From Mycobacterium sp. MS1601 (GTDB lineage Bacteria; Actinomycetota; Actinomycetes; Mycobacteriales; Mycobacteriaceae): a stretch of DNA of 64,000 nt. Under the pieces are notes generated by a model that was given only the letters and a program-made list of their open reading frames with translations, did no database searches and was not told the origin of the DNA. Made by a program: the position numbers and the translations under genes. Below are positions 1-9,936 of the stretch, in pieces; positions within the stretch are counted from its first letter, which is position 1, and each line of letters opens with the position of its first letter. Location of the stretch: positions 1,922,001-1,986,000 of the forward strand of contig NZ_CP019420.1 in NCBI RefSeq assembly GCF_001984215.1, in the 5' to 3' direction.

Positions 1-189
1 AACCAGATCGCCGACCGCGTGCTGGCCATGATCGAGACCGGACACCTCACCGCCGTCGACGGCTCCGCCACCCCCGTCCGCGCGGAGTCGGTGTGCGTAC
101 ACGGCGATTCTCCCGGCGCGGTGCAGATAGCCAACGCCGTCCGGGACCGGTTGACGGCCGCCGGCGTCGAACTGACGCCGTTCGTCTAA
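1..189 (+). CDS. pxpA: LamB/YcsF family protein, 5-oxoprolinase subunit A (C-terminal fragment)
   Basis: The frame is open from the left edge and ends at TAA 187-189. The visible 62 residues contain the family's C-terminal block with SVCVHGDSPGA (about 30 residues before the end), followed by the usual terminal helix and a strand ending in FV. PxpA works with PxpB and PxpC in ATP-dependent cleavage of 5-oxoproline to glutamate; those partners would lie outside the window. The stop overlaps by 4 nt the stop of the convergent ctpC-type gene. The call rests on a short fragment. Confidence 0.75.
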   Translation, partial: NQIADRVLAMIETGHLTAVDGSATPVRAESVCVHGDSPGAVQIANAVRDRLTAAGVELTPFV

Positions 190-2336
190 CGTTCGCGGCC
201 ATCCAGCTCGTAGCGAATCAGCCGGGAGCTGTTGGCCACCACGGCCACCGACGAGGCGTTGTGCAGGATCGCCGCCATGACCGGTGACAGACCACCGCCG
301 GCTCCGAGCAACAGACCGAAGGCATTGACGGCAATGGACATCGCGTAGTTCTGCCGGATCACCTCGACCGCGTGTCCACCGAGAGCGCGCACGTCGAGCA
401 ACCGGCGCAGATCGTCACCGGCCAACGCCACGTCGGCGGTCTCGACGGCGACGTCGGTGCCGCCCAGTCCCATGGCGATCCCGATATCCGCGGCCGCCAG
501 CGCAGGGGCGTCGTTGACGCCGTCGCCCACCATGGCCACGATGTAGCCCTCGTCGTGCAGCATCCGGACGGCATCGAGCTTGTCCTCGGGCAGCACCTCG
601 GCGCGCCACTCCGTGATGCCGAGTTCTTCTGCAACGGCACGAGCGGTCTCCGGGTGATCACCGGTCAGCATGACGATCCGTTGAACTCCACTGGCGCGCA
701 AGGCGTCCAGAACCGGCTTGGCCTCCGGCCGAACTTCGTCGCGCAGGCTGATCAACCCCACCAGGGTGCCGTCGACCGCCAGCAACAGCGGTGTCTCCGC
801 CTCGGCGCGCAACCGGTGCACCCAGTCCTCGGCGGCGGTCGTGACGTCGACATTCTCACGGGCCAGCAACGCCGGGCTGCCCAGCAGCAACACCCTGCCG
901 TCGGCCTGGGTGCGCATGCCGAGACCGACGAGCACCTCGCACTCCTCATGCGGCGGGATCGCGATGTGGCGTTCCTCGGTGGATCGGATGACCGCTTCGG
1001 CAAGCGGGTGACGGGAATGGATCTCAGAGCTGGCGGCATAGGCCAGCACCTGCTCGGGCAGCCAATCGTCGTGAAAGCTCACGATGTTGGTGACGACGGG
1101 TCGGCCGTTGGTGAGGGTGCCGGTCTTGTCGAACACGATGGCGTCCACACGACCGGCCTCTTCGAGATGCGCTCCGCCCTTGATCAGGATGCCGCGCCGT
1201 GCCCCGTTGCCGATGGCGGCGCTGATGGCCGTCGGCGTGGACAGTCCCACCGCGCAGGGGCAGGCCACCAACAGCATGGTCATCGCCCGTCGGACGTCGC
1301 CTGTCAGCAGCAGGGTGATTCCGGATACCAGGAACGACGCGGGCACAAAGCGCCTCGAGAAGTTCTCTCCCACAGTCTGAATGGGCGCCCGGTGCTGCTG
1401 CGCCTCCTCGACCCGGCTGACGATCCTGCCGATGGTGGTGTCCTTGCCCACAGCCGTCGCCCTGACCACCAGTCGGCCGCGCACCAGCACGGACCCGGCG
1501 TGCACCCGACTGCCGTCGGTGAGGGTGACCGGCAGATTCTCCCCGGTGATGGCTGACTGGTCCACCACGGCTTCGCCGGCGACGACCTCGCCGTCGACGG
1601 GTACCGCCACCTGTTCGTGCACCACCACATGGTCGCCGACCCGCAGCGCGTCGATGGACACCTGGACCTCGGTGCCGTCCGGCAGTTGGGTCCACGCGGT
1701 GTCCTGATTGCCCTGCAACAGGTTGGCGATGGCCCGACGGGTGCGGCGCAGCGTCAGATCCTGCAGGTACTCACCGATGTTCAGCAGCCACAGCACCGTC
1801 AGGGCCACCACGTTCTCCCGCAGCACCAGGCTGGCCACGGTCGCCGCGGAGACCAGCAGGTCCGTACCGGCGGCCTTGCCCCCACGCAGTGAACGCAGCG
1901 CACCGCGCAGGAACGGGTAACCGGTGGCGATGGTGACACCGGTGGCGAAAGTGCGACTGGCGGGCCCCAGCAGCGGCGTGCGGCGCAGTCCGTACCTTCG
2001 GAAACCCAACAGCGCCAAGGCCGCACCGCCCAGCGCTATCCGCACGACGTCACCGTTGCGGATGTCCGCCGAACGGGGCGTACGTGCCGGGACAAGGCTG
2101 CGGTCCACATCCATCGCGTCGCGCAGAGTGGCCAAGACGGCGGCGGTGTCACACCGCGACGGCGAGTACCAGACCACCACCGAACCCGTGCGCGGGTAGG
2201 CGTGCACGGTCCGCACACCCACCACTTCGTCGATGGCGTCTTCGATGGCCACTGCGCGCAGCGGATCAGCGCGCAGCGCGGGCACCTCGACCCGCAGCCG
2301 GCCCGCCGCGTCGGAGAGCAGCGTCAGATCCGACAC
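186..2336 (-). CDS. ctpC: P1B-type metal-transporting ATPase, CtpC-like
   Basis: This 716-residue heavy-metal ATPase has the actuator TGE at 264-266, the transmembrane CPC at 359-361, the phosphorylated Asp403 in DKTGT, a TGDHPE motif and GDGVNDAPAL near residue 600. The last membrane segments include HNASSVAVVANSSRL. The N-terminal 80 residues look like a degenerate HMA fold without a CxxC pair, as in M. tuberculosis CtpC (718 residues). CtpC exports Zn/Mn and depends on a PacL1 chaperone. The gene starts 3 nt after pacL1, so they are co-transcribed. Which metal is transported here is inferred from the ortholog, not from residues. Confidence 0.9.
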   Translation of the reverse strand: MSDLTLLSDAAGRLRVEVPALRADPLRAVAIEDAIDEVVGVRTVHAYPRTGSVVVWYSPSRCDTAAVLATLRDAMDVDRSLVPARTPRSADIRNGDVVRIALGGAALALLGFRRYGLRRTPLLGPASRTFATGVTIATGYPFLRGALRSLRGGKAAGTDLLVSAATVASLVLRENVVALTVLWLLNIGEYLQDLTLRRTRRAIANLLQGNQDTAWTQLPDGTEVQVSIDALRVGDHVVVHEQVAVPVDGEVVAGEAVVDQSAITGENLPVTLTDGSRVHAGSVLVRGRLVVRATAVGKDTTIGRIVSRVEEAQQHRAPIQTVGENFSRRFVPASFLVSGITLLLTGDVRRAMTMLLVACPCAVGLSTPTAISAAIGNGARRGILIKGGAHLEEAGRVDAIVFDKTGTLTNGRPVVTNIVSFHDDWLPEQVLAYAASSEIHSRHPLAEAVIRSTEERHIAIPPHEECEVLVGLGMRTQADGRVLLLGSPALLARENVDVTTAAEDWVHRLRAEAETPLLLAVDGTLVGLISLRDEVRPEAKPVLDALRASGVQRIVMLTGDHPETARAVAEELGITEWRAEVLPEDKLDAVRMLHDEGYIVAMVGDGVNDAPALAAADIGIAMGLGGTDVAVETADVALAGDDLRRLLDVRALGGHAVEVIRQNYAMSIAVNAFGLLLGAGGGLSPVMAAILHNASSVAVVANSSRLIRYELDGRER

Positions 2337-2339
2337 CGG

Positions 2340-2621
2340 TCAGTGGTCGTGATCGTGCTCGACGGCCACCGCGGGCGGTGCCACTTCCTCGCCGATGCGT
2401 TCCTTGGCCTCGGCCACCACGTCGGCCACCTTCAAGCGGGCAGCTTCGGCCCCCTCTTCGGCCTTGCGGGCGCCGCGCAGGGCGACCGCTGTGGTGGACA
2501 CCGCCGCCTCATGGAGGGGCGCCTTGGCGACGGCCTTGCGGACCAGTTCGTAGGCCGCCACCCCGACAGCCCCGGTAACCACCGTGGATGCAGCTTTGGC
2601 AAGAAAGCCGGACAGAACCAT
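2340..2621 (-). CDS. pacL1: PacL1-like metallochaperone of the adjacent P-ATPase (DUF1490)
   Basis: A 93-residue protein with an N-terminal hydrophobic helix (about residues 5-25, FLAKAASTVVTGAVGVAAYEL), an Ala/Glu-rich amphipathic middle and a C-terminal metal-binding tail EHDHDH (88-93). This is the arrangement of mycobacterial PacL proteins, whose DUF1490 region clusters P-ATPases in the membrane and whose Asp/His tail binds Zn. GAGGAGG lies about 8 nt upstream of ATG 2621. It is first gene of the pacL1-ctpC pair and is divergent from the permease gene at 2669; the shared 47-bp gap contains an inverted repeat. Confidence 0.88.
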   Translation of the reverse strand: MVLSGFLAKAASTVVTGAVGVAAYELVRKAVAKAPLHEAAVSTTAVALRGARKAEEGAEAARLKVADVVAEAKERIGEEVAPPAVAVEHDHDH

Positions 2622-2638
2622 GGCACCCTCCTCAGGGA

Positions 2639-2657
2639 ATTGGCAACGATTACCAAT
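2639..2657. promoter_or_regulatory. Imperfect inverted repeat in the pacL1/permease divergent promoter
   Basis: The 19-bp sequence ATTGG-N9-CCAAT, with further matches inside the arms (14 of 19 positions symmetric), sits in the 47-bp gap between two divergent metal-related operons. It is adjacent to a TANNNT hexamer (TAACCT, 2657-2662) seven bases before the permease ATG. Position and symmetry suggest an operator for a metal-sensing repressor. It does not match the Zur or SmtB/ArsR consensus I recall, so the regulator is unknown. Confidence 0.4.
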
Positions 2658-2662
2658 AACCT
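2657..2662 (+). promoter_or_regulatory. Putative -10 (TAACCT) for a leaderless permease transcript
   Basis: TAACCT fits the mycobacterial TANNNT -10 pattern and ends 6 bases before ATG 2669, where the transcript would start. No Shine-Dalgarno sequence precedes this ATG, which fits leaderless translation. This is a prediction only. Confidence 0.35.
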
Positions 2663-2668
2663 ACCTCC

Positions 2669-3685
2669 ATGTCGGCTCCCATGGGCAACCGCACCAGCGA
2701 CCGGTCGATGGTGCTGCTCATCGGCGTACTCCTGTTGGCGGCGCTGGCCAGCGGCCTGTTCCGCGAGGTGGTGCTCGATCAACCCCGCCTGGCCACCGCC
2801 GCCACGGTGTTCAGCGGTGTCTTCGTCCAGGCGCTGCCATTCCTGGCGTTCGGTGTGGTGATCAGCGGTCTGGTGGCCGCGTTCGTCACGCCGGATCTGT
2901 TGACCCGCCGGCTGCCCAGGCGCACCACCCCCGCGGTACTGGTCGCAGGTGTGGGCGGGGCCGCCCTGCCAGGATGTGAATGCGCGTCGGTCCCGGTGGC
3001 GCGCCGACTGTTCGGCGACGGCGGTGATGACTCCGGGCAAGTCGCCGGGCACAACTCCCGGCAGGGCGCCGCCGCGCTGACGTTCATGCTCTCGGCGCCC
3101 GCCATCAACCCGGTGGTACTGGTGTCCACCGCGGTGGCCTTCCCCGGCCATCCGGAGATGGTGCCCGCACGATGCGGCGCCTCACTGCTGACCGCGGTCA
3201 TCATGGGATTGGTGTGGGCCCGGTGGGGCAAGGCCCGATGGATCACCCGGACTCCGCCGAAGCTCGACGTTGACAACGCATCTCGCTCGACGGTGTTCAT
3301 CGAGGCCGCCCGTCACGACTTCCTGCAGGCAGGCGCCTATCTGGTGCTCGGCGCAGCCGCAGCAGCCCTGTTGCACGTGCTGGTGCCGTCCTGGGTGTAC
3401 ACCCATCTGGCCGGCCAGCTGATACTCGGCATCCTCACCATGGCGGTGCTGGCCGTGGTGCTGTCGCTGTGCTCGGAGGCCGACGCCTTCGTGGCCGCCA
3501 GCCTGTCGATGCTGCCACTGGTGCCACGGCTGGTGTTCCTGGTGGTGGGACCGGCCGTCGATGTGAAACTGTTCGCCATGCAGGCCGGGATGTTCGGGCG
3601 TGCGTTCGCGATCCGTTTCGCACCCGCGACGTTCGCGGTCGCGACAGTCTGCGCCAGTGTGGTCGGCTTGGTGACGGTCGGATGA
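2669..3685 (+). CDS. Permease, UPF0718/YraQ (COG0701) family
   Basis: A 338-residue polytopic membrane protein with about eight hydrophobic segments and the family hallmark GGAALPGCECASVPVARRL near residue 100, containing a CxC pair, plus an LSAPAINPVVL block. The family (DUF318) includes ArsP-type organoarsenical exporters and the B. subtilis YcgR half of a two-component permease. The next gene overlaps its stop (ATGA) and encodes the TIGR03943/YcgQ partner, so the pair forms one transporter. Divergent linkage to pacL1-ctpC suggests a metal substrate, which is inference. Confidence 0.8.
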   Translation: MSAPMGNRTSDRSMVLLIGVLLLAALASGLFREVVLDQPRLATAATVFSGVFVQALPFLAFGVVISGLVAAFVTPDLLTRRLPRRTTPAVLVAGVGGAALPGCECASVPVARRLFGDGGDDSGQVAGHNSRQGAAALTFMLSAPAINPVVLVSTAVAFPGHPEMVPARCGASLLTAVIMGLVWARWGKARWITRTPPKLDVDNASRSTVFIEAARHDFLQAGAYLVLGAAAAALLHVLVPSWVYTHLAGQLILGILTMAVLAVVLSLCSEADAFVAASLSMLPLVPRLVFLVVGPAVDVKLFAMQAGMFGRAFAIRFAPATFAVATVCASVVGLVTVG

Positions 3686-4353
3686 CCCGCGAGGCCGAGA
3701 ACATGCTGCTGCTCCTGGTGGGTCTGAGCGGCGTGATGATCGCCGCGACCGGCGCCTACACCCGCTACGTGAAGCCGACGATGCTGCCGTGGCTGCTGGC
3801 GGGCTCAATCGTGGTGGTTCTGCTGGCGGTCCTCGCGATGGTCGCCGACATCCGCCGCGGCGGGGCGCCCGGCCACCAGCACCGCTCCCCCATGCTGTGG
3901 CTACTGGCCCTGCCCGTGGTGATCCTGCTGTTCATCAGCCCACCCCCCATCGGAGCCCGGGCAGTCGACACCACCGCGGCCGCGACACCGGTCACCGCAC
4001 GCCATCCGTTTGCGCCGCTGCCACCCGGTCCAACGCCGGACGTCAGCGTTCCCGACGTGCTGATGCGCGTGGCGCAGGACAGCGCGGGCACTCTGGACCA
4101 CAGGCGGATCTCGGTGACCGGCTTCGTAATTCACGCCGGCGACAACGTAGATCTCGGGCGAGTGGTGATAATCTGCTGCGCCGCCGACGCCCAGCTGGCG
4201 CGCCTTCGCCTCGGCGGCACCGCTGCCACGGAGGCAGCCCGGTTTCCCGACGACACGTGGTTGCGGGTCGAAGGTGAGGTCCAGCCCGGTCCGGTTCTCG
4301 ACATCGACTCCGTCACGCAGATCCAGACGCCATCCAACCCGTACGCGTACTGA
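3682..4353 (+). CDS. TIGR03943 family membrane protein (YcgQ-type permease partner)
   Basis: 223 residues, starting at ATG 3682, which overlaps the permease stop as ATGA. The same frame is open further upstream, but that part is antiparallel to nothing useful and lies wholly inside the permease gene. Two N-terminal membrane helices (about 8-28 and 33-55) and a third (about 70-88) precede an extracytoplasmic OB-like domain containing VIICCAADAQ and WLRVEGEV, typical of TIGR03943 proteins. These proteins always pair with COG0701 permeases. Function is unproven; metal traffic is likely from context. Confidence 0.8.
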   Translation: MTREAENMLLLLVGLSGVMIAATGAYTRYVKPTMLPWLLAGSIVVVLLAVLAMVADIRRGGAPGHQHRSPMLWLLALPVVILLFISPPPIGARAVDTTAAATPVTARHPFAPLPPGPTPDVSVPDVLMRVAQDSAGTLDHRRISVTGFVIHAGDNVDLGRVVIICCAADAQLARLRLGGTAATEAARFPDDTWLRVEGEVQPGPVLDIDSVTQIQTPSNPYAY

Positions 4354-4369
4354 CCCTTAGGGTTGACGG

Positions 4370-5290
4370 GTGCACGTGCGACTCGGCAGACCCCAGATCT
4401 CGGGACATGCCGGGAAGTTCGACGTTCCTGCCGCGACACCGCAGTCACCGCTGTCGGTGACCTGGATGGGGGTGTCCACGCTGCTGATCGACGACGGCGC
4501 CTCGGCAATCCTCACCGACGGATTCTTCTCCCGGCCCGGTCTGGCGCGCGTGGGTTTCGGCATGCTCGCACCGTCGATCCCCCGGATCGAGGGCTGCCTG
4601 ACCCGAGCCGGCATCCGCCGACTGGACGCGGTGCTGCCGGTGCACACTCATTTTGATCACGCCCTGGACAGCGCCGCCGTGGCAGAACGCACCGGCGCGC
4701 TGCTGGTCGGCGGAGAGTCGGCGGCCAACATCGGCCGCGGTCACGGTCTGCCGGAAGACCGGATCCTGGTCGCGTCGTCAGGCGAGGCGATCGAGCTGGG
4801 TTCCTTTCAGGTGACCCCGGTGGCGTCGCACCACTGCCCACCCGATCGGTTCCCCGGCGTCATCGCAGCTCCCGTGCGCACCCCCGCAAGGGCCTCGGCG
4901 TACAAATGCGGAGAAGCCTGGTCGCTGTTGATCCTGCATCGCCCCACCGGGCGCACGCTGTTGATCCAGGGCAGCGCCGGATTCATCCCCGGGGTGCTGG
5001 CGGGGCTGCACGCCGAGGTGGCCTATCTCGGGGTGGGGAACCTCGGAGTGCTGCCCGAGAACTACCTGCGGGACTATTGGGAGCACACGGTTCGGGCCGT
5101 CGGCGCCAGGACGGTCATCGCAATCCACTGGGACGACTTCTCGAGGCCACTGTCGAAACCCTTGCGGGCGTTGCCCTTCGCGATTGACAACCTGGACTCC
5201 TCGATGCGGGACCTGCAGGCGCTGGCCGACATCGACGGAGTGTCACTGCACCTGCCAAGTGTCTGGCGACCTGAGGATCCCTGGGGGTGA
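4370..5290 (+). CDS. Metallo-beta-lactamase-fold hydrolase
   Basis: 306 residues with the zinc motif HTHFDH near residue 92 (H-x-H-x-D-H), a downstream SHHCP near residue 150 and a late IAIHWDD histidine, so the MBL metal site appears complete. There is no signal peptide at the GTG 4370 start. It follows the permease pair by 16 nt, and its stop overlaps the start of the ArsB-like gene (GTGA), so it is co-translated with transport genes. The substrate is not evident; the sequence most resembles lactonase/UlaG-like general MBL proteins. Confidence 0.75.
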   Translation: MHVRLGRPQISGHAGKFDVPAATPQSPLSVTWMGVSTLLIDDGASAILTDGFFSRPGLARVGFGMLAPSIPRIEGCLTRAGIRRLDAVLPVHTHFDHALDSAAVAERTGALLVGGESAANIGRGHGLPEDRILVASSGEAIELGSFQVTPVASHHCPPDRFPGVIAAPVRTPARASAYKCGEAWSLLILHRPTGRTLLIQGSAGFIPGVLAGLHAEVAYLGVGNLGVLPENYLRDYWEHTVRAVGARTVIAIHWDDFSRPLSKPLRALPFAIDNLDSSMRDLQALADIDGVSLHLPSVWRPEDPWG

Positions 5291-6537
5291 CCGGCACCCT
5301 GCTTCTGTCGCTGACACTGCTGGTCCTGGTCCTGGGCTTCGCGATCGCCCGGCCCAAGGGGTGGCCCGAGGCGGTGGCCGCGGTACCCGCCGCACTGCTG
5401 CTGATCCTGATCAGCGCCGTCTCGGTGGACGACGCGTTGGCCGAGACCGAGCGGCTGCTGCCGGTGGTGGCCTTCCTGGCCGCAGTGCTGGTGCTGGCAC
5501 AGCTCTGTGATGACGAAGGGCTTTTCGGGACGTTCGGGGCGCTGATGGCCCGCGCCAGCGCGGGCGCGCCGAAGCGGCTACTGGGCCAGGTGTTCCTGCT
5601 CGCGTCTGCCACCACCGCCGTGCTGTCCCTGGATGCGACGGTGGTACTGCTGACCCCCGTGGTGCTGGCCACTGCCGCCACGCTGCGGGTTCCGTCGCGT
5701 CCGCACGCCTACGCCACCGCGCACCTGTCGAACACCGCGTCTTTGCTGCTCCCGGTGTCCAACCTGACCAACCTGCTGGCATTCGCCATGCTGGACATGT
5801 CGTTTGTGCAGTTCACGCTGTTGATGGCCGCGCCGTGGGTAGTTGCGGTCGCTGCGGAGTACGTACTGTTGCGGGTGGTGTTCCGCAAGGACCTGGCGCC
5901 GGTGGCACGCACCGAGCCGGCGGAAAAACCCGAACTGCCGGTGTTCGTGCTGGTGGTCTTGGGGCTGACACTGGCCGGTTTCGCCGCCACCTCCTTTGTC
6001 GGAGTCGATCCGGTGTGGGCGGCGCTGGCCGGTGTGTTGGTGTTGGGTGCCCGCAGTCTGGCCCAGAGACGAAGCACACTGGCCGGGATCGCCCGTTCGG
6101 CGAACGCACCGTTCCTGGCCTTCGTGCTGGCGCTCGGCGTCGTGGTCCAGGCAGTCATGACCGCCGGTCTGGAGTCCGCGATGCAGCGAGTGCTGCCGTC
6201 GGGAACCGGGCTGGCGGCGCTGCTGGGGTATGCGATCGTGGCGGCCGTGCTGGCCAACCTGGTGAACAACCTGCCCGCCGTGCTGGTGCTGTTGCCCTTG
6301 GTGTCGGCGGCCGGTCCGGCTGCGGTGCTGGCAGTGTTGATCGGCGTCAACATCGGACCCAACCTGACCTATGTCGGTTCCCTGTCGAACCTGTTGTGGC
6401 GCAGGGTGTTGACCAGTCGCGGCACCCGCACCAACGCCGCCGAGTTCAGTCTGCTCGGACTTCTGACGGTCCCGGTGTCACTGGTGCTTGCGGTGATTGC
6501 GCTGTGGGGTGCCGTGCAGGTGTTCGGCGTCAGCTGA
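5287..6537 (+). CDS. ArsB/NhaD-type anion permease
   Basis: 416 residues with about eleven hydrophobic helices and the internal-repeat signatures of the ion transporter superfamily: [15 protein letters not shown] near 115-130, [20 protein letters not shown] near 145-165, and [15 protein letters not shown] plus [19 protein letters not shown] in the C-terminal half. These match ArsB-like arsenite permeases. No arsR, arsC or arsA is adjacent, so arsenite specificity is uncertain. The GTG start overlaps the preceding stop; the 3' end overlaps the convergent GDPD gene by 8 bp. Confidence 0.8.
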   Translation: MTGTLLLSLTLLVLVLGFAIARPKGWPEAVAAVPAALLLILISAVSVDDALAETERLLPVVAFLAAVLVLAQLCDDEGLFGTFGALMARASAGAPKRLLGQVFLLASATTAVLSLDATVVLLTPVVLATAATLRVPSRPHAYATAHLSNTASLLLPVSNLTNLLAFAMLDMSFVQFTLLMAAPWVVAVAAEYVLLRVVFRKDLAPVARTEPAEKPELPVFVLVVLGLTLAGFAATSFVGVDPVWAALAGVLVLGARSLAQRRSTLAGIARSANAPFLAFVLALGVVVQAVMTAGLESAMQRVLPSGTGLAALLGYAIVAAVLANLVNNLPAVLVLLPLVSAAGPAAVLAVLIGVNIGPNLTYVGSLSNLLWRRVLTSRGTRTNAAEFSLLGLLTVPVSLVLAVIALWGAVQVFGVS

Positions 6538-7498
6538 GCCGCTGATACGCCGGCGGCAGCGCCATACCGCGCTCGGCCATCACCTGGCGCAGCAGCGTCG
6601 GGTAGTCGGTGATGATGCCGTCCACCCCGTCATCGATCAGTACGCGCATGGTGTCGGCGTCGTTGACGGTCCACGGCACCACGGTCAGCCCCGCGGCGTG
6701 CGCCCGCTGCACCAGGGCGGCGTCCACCAGCTTGTAGTAGGGCGAGGCGATGTCGGCACCCACGGCCAGCACGCCCTCGATCGGATCGGTGATCACCGCG
6801 GGATCGATACCGTTCAGCCATGGCGATCCGGGCACCCAGGTGGTGTCGTCCCACAAGGCCACCAGCGGGATCGACGGTTCAGCGGCCCGGACCATCGGCA
6901 ACGTGCGCCAGTCGAAGCTCTGGATCTCCACCTTGTCCGTCTTGCCGGCGACCCGCACGGCGTCGAGGATGACCTCGACAAAACGCTGTGGTGGCGCGGA
7001 CTTCTCGGGCGCGTCCGCCTCGACCTTGGTCTCGATGTTGTAGCGCACCTGCGCACCGTAGGAGGCCGCCAGTGCGAACACCTCGGGCAGCATCGCGATC
7101 CGGTTGCCATGCACCACTTCGGCATCGGGGTAGGCAGCGAGCAGCTTTCCGCAGTCCAGGGTGCGCAGCTGATCGGCGGTGAGGTCCACGACCAGCTTGC
7201 CGACGTACGGGTAGGCCGGGTCACCCGGGAACACCGGCGCGGTATCGGCACACTTGTCCGCCTGGATCACCGGATCGTGCCACACCATCGGTTGGTCGTC
7301 GGCCGACAGCACGATGTCGAGTTCCAGTGTGCTGACGCCGAGTTCGATCGATTTGGCGAAGGCCCGCAGTGATTCCTCGGTGGTCTCCCCGCGGCCACCG
7401 CGATGGGACTGCAGATCGAACTCCGCGGGTTCGGCAGATGCTGGCGGAGCCGCAGCAACCGCGAACGTCAGGGCCGCCAACGCGGCGAAGGTGCGCAC
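6530..7498 (-). CDS. Secreted glycerophosphodiester phosphodiesterase
   Basis: 322 residues. A Sec signal peptide (about 1-22, ending PPASA) is followed by the GDPD catalytic signatures: [13 protein letters not shown] (His32, Arg33), LELDI (Glu59, Asp61) and VWHDP (His74, Asp75). The C-terminal part ends with [28 protein letters not shown], the typical final strand of the TIM barrel. It should hydrolyse glycerophosphodiesters to glycerol-3-phosphate and an alcohol outside the membrane. It is the last gene of the leftward cysS-rlmB direction, 62 bp after rlmB, and may have its own promoter. Confidence 0.88.
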   Translation of the reverse strand: MRTFAALAALTFAVAAAPPASAEPAEFDLQSHRGGRGETTEESLRAFAKSIELGVSTLELDIVLSADDQPMVWHDPVIQADKCADTAPVFPGDPAYPYVGKLVVDLTADQLRTLDCGKLLAAYPDAEVVHGNRIAMLPEVFALAASYGAQVRYNIETKVEADAPEKSAPPQRFVEVILDAVRVAGKTDKVEIQSFDWRTLPMVRAAEPSIPLVALWDDTTWVPGSPWLNGIDPAVITDPIEGVLAVGADIASPYYKLVDAALVQRAHAAGLTVVPWTVNDADTMRVLIDDGVDGIITDYPTLLRQVMAERGMALPPAYQRLS

Positions 7499-7560
7499 AC
7501 TGTCGACGTTAGCGGTGATCAGTGCCCGATGCCGCCCGGCACCGAGATGTCACCGAGTGT

Positions 7561-8502
7561 TCAATTGCGGCGCTGGCGTGCGATCTCGGCCAGCACCACA
7601 CCAGCTGCCACCGAAGCGTTCAGCGACTCCGTGGGGCCGGCCATCGGGATGGAGACGATGGCATCGCAGTGCGATCGCACCAACCGCGACAACCCTTTTC
7701 CTTCCGATCCCACAACCACCACCACAGGACCGCTGGCGTCCAACTGGTCCAAGGTGGTGTCGCCTTCGGCGTCCAGACCGATGACCGTGAGGCCGGCGTC
7801 GGACCAATCCTTCAGTGTCCGATTGAGATTGGTGGCTCGTGCCACCGGCAGCCGGGCCGCTGCCCCGGCACTGGTGCGCCAGGCGACCGCGGTGACCGAG
7901 GCCGAACGACGCTGCGGAATCACCACACCCTGTCCACCGAAGGCAGCCACCGACCGCACGATGGCGCCGAGGTTACGCGGATCGGAGATGTTGTCCAGCG
8001 CCACCAGCAGAGCCGGGTGCACATCGGACTTGGCGTTACGCAGCATGTCATCGGGGTGGGCGTAGATGTACGGCGGCACCTGCAAGGCGATGCCCTGGTG
8101 CAGGCCGTTGGTGCTCATCCGGTCCAGATCGGTGCGGGGCACCTCCAGAATCGGGATACCGGAATCAGCTGCGCGCGTGACGGATTCGGTGAGCCGTTCG
8201 TCGGCCTCGGCACCGAGGGCCACGTACAGCGCGGTGGCGGGCACCCCGGCCCGCAGACACTCCACCACGGGATTGCGCCCGAGCACCATCTCGGTGTCGT
8301 CGGTTTTCTTGGGCCGCCCCTGCGCCGCCTTGGCGGCCCGGTTGGCCTTCTTGGCCGCTGGATGGTTGGGACGCTGATGAGCCGGTGGTGTTGCGCCACG
8401 ACCTTCGAGACCGCGGCGACGAACGCCGCCGGAACCCACGGTAGGTCCCTTCTTGGTTCCGGCTTTGCGCACCGCGCCTCGGCGCTGCGAGTTGCCAGCC
8501 AC
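7561..8502 (-). CDS. rlmB: 23S rRNA (guanosine-2'-O-)-methyltransferase RlmB, TrmH/SPOUT family
   Basis: The start is GTG 8502, preceded by AAGAGG about 8 nt away and 2 nt after the cysS stop; the longer frame would overlap cysS. This gives 313 residues, a basic N-terminal extension (about 1-60), the L30e-like substrate-binding domain (about 65-140) and the knotted SPOUT domain with [27 protein letters not shown] and [18 protein letters not shown], the three AdoMet/knot motifs. It methylates G2251-equivalent ribose in 23S rRNA. It is the ortholog of M. tuberculosis Rv3579c and sits in the same place, downstream of cysS. Confidence 0.93.
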   Translation of the reverse strand: MAGNSQRRGAVRKAGTKKGPTVGSGGVRRRGLEGRGATPPAHQRPNHPAAKKANRAAKAAQGRPKKTDDTEMVLGRNPVVECLRAGVPATALYVALGAEADERLTESVTRAADSGIPILEVPRTDLDRMSTNGLHQGIALQVPPYIYAHPDDMLRNAKSDVHPALLVALDNISDPRNLGAIVRSVAAFGGQGVVIPQRRSASVTAVAWRTSAGAAARLPVARATNLNRTLKDWSDAGLTVIGLDAEGDTTLDQLDASGPVVVVVGSEGKGLSRLVRSHCDAIVSIPMAGPTESLNASVAAGVVLAEIARQRRN

Positions 8503-8504
8503 CT

Positions 8505-9914
8505 TCAGACCTCTTCTTTTCGGTTGTTGTCCAACAGTGCCCACTGCGGACCGTCGGCGGTGTCGGTGACGTCGATACCGGCCTCTTTGAGCCGGTCGCG
8601 GATCTGGTCGGCGGCGGCCCAGTCACGCGCTGCACGGGCTTCGGCCCGGCCGGCCAGGGCCCAGTGCACCAGGACGTCCACCGCGGCCAGTGCGGCCGAG
8701 GTCTCGTCGCGCAGCTCCCAACGCTCATCGAGGGGGTCACAGCCGAGGATCCCCATCATGGCGCGGATGGACGTGGCCGCCGCCATGGCTGCGTCGTGAT
8801 CACCGGCGTCGAGCGCGCGGTTGCCGTCCGCTCGGGTGGCGTGCACCTCGGCCAGTGCCATCGGCACCGAAAGGTCGTCGTCGAGAGCGGCGGCGAACTT
8901 CTCGGTCCAGGTGCCGGGCACCACCGCACCCACCCGGGTGCGGACCCGGTGCAGGAAGTCCTCGATGCCGGTGTAGGCCTTCACCGCGTCCTGCAGCGCC
9001 ACCTCGGTGAACTCCAGCATCGAGCGATAGTGCGCGCTGCCCAGGTAGTAGCGCAGCTCTGCGGGCCGAACACGTTGCAGCACAGCCGGAATGGACAAGA
9101 CATTGCCCAGCGACTTGCTCATCTTCTCGCCACCCATGGTGACCCAGCCGTTGTGCAGCCAGTATTGGGCGAAGCCGTCTCCGGCCGCCCGCGCCTGGGC
9201 TATTTCGTTCTCGTGGTGCGGGAAGATCAGATCCATACCGCCGCAGTGGATGTCGAACTCGGCACCGAGGTACTCGTGGGCCATCGCCACACACTCGGAG
9301 TGCCAGCCCGGACGTCCGCGGCCCCACGGAGTCGGCCACGCCGGCTCCCCTGGTTTGGCGCCCTTCCACAGGGTGAAGTCGCGCTGGTCACGCTTGCCCG
9401 TGGCCACACCTTCACCCTGGTGCACGTCGTCGACGCGATGCCCCGACAGCGCCCCGTACTCCGGGAAGCTCATGACGTCGAAGTACACGTCACCTGCACC
9501 GGTGTAGGCGTGCCCACCGTCGATCAGCCGCTCGATCAGTTCGACAATCTGGGTGATGTGCCCGGTAGCCCGGGGTTCGGCAGACGGCGGCAGCACCCCG
9601 AGGGCGTCGTAGGCCGCGGAAAACGCCCGTTCATGGGTGGCGGCCCACTCCCACCAGGGCCGGCCCGCAGCGGCGGCCTTGGTGAGGATCTTGTCGTCGA
9701 TGTCGGTGACGTTGCGGATGAAGGCCACGTCCAGTCCCTTGGCGAGCAGCCAGCGGCGAAGCACGTCGAACGCCACGCCGCTGCGAACATGCCCGATGTG
9801 GGGTAGACCCTGCACAGTGGCGCCACAGAGGTAGATGGAGACGTGACCGGCACGCACCGGGACGAATTCACGCACGGCACCGGACATGGTGTCGTGGAGT
9901 CGCAGGCCGGTCAC
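8505..9914 (-). CDS. cysS: Cysteinyl-tRNA synthetase
   Basis: 469 residues, the same length as M. tuberculosis CysS. HIGH at 39-42 and [10 protein letters not shown] near 265 form the class I active site. Cys30 and the later [10 protein letters not shown] and [14 protein letters not shown] segments carry the zinc ligands that select cysteine. The C-terminal DALR-like region follows from about 350. It charges tRNA-Cys in the cytoplasm. It lies between ispF and rlmB in a leftward operon. Confidence 0.97.
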   Translation of the reverse strand: MTGLRLHDTMSGAVREFVPVRAGHVSIYLCGATVQGLPHIGHVRSGVAFDVLRRWLLAKGLDVAFIRNVTDIDDKILTKAAAAGRPWWEWAATHERAFSAAYDALGVLPPSAEPRATGHITQIVELIERLIDGGHAYTGAGDVYFDVMSFPEYGALSGHRVDDVHQGEGVATGKRDQRDFTLWKGAKPGEPAWPTPWGRGRPGWHSECVAMAHEYLGAEFDIHCGGMDLIFPHHENEIAQARAAGDGFAQYWLHNGWVTMGGEKMSKSLGNVLSIPAVLQRVRPAELRYYLGSAHYRSMLEFTEVALQDAVKAYTGIEDFLHRVRTRVGAVVPGTWTEKFAAALDDDLSVPMALAEVHATRADGNRALDAGDHDAAMAAATSIRAMMGILGCDPLDERWELRDETSAALAAVDVLVHWALAGRAEARAARDWAAADQIRDRLKEAGIDVTDTADGPQWALLDNNRKEEV

Positions 9915-9936
9915 GACGTGCCAGCTTACCGGCCGA

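Noticed and set aside
372..1556. Long antisense frame across ctpC
   Set aside because: Shadow of the ATPase gene: low-complexity composition and no recognisable motif.
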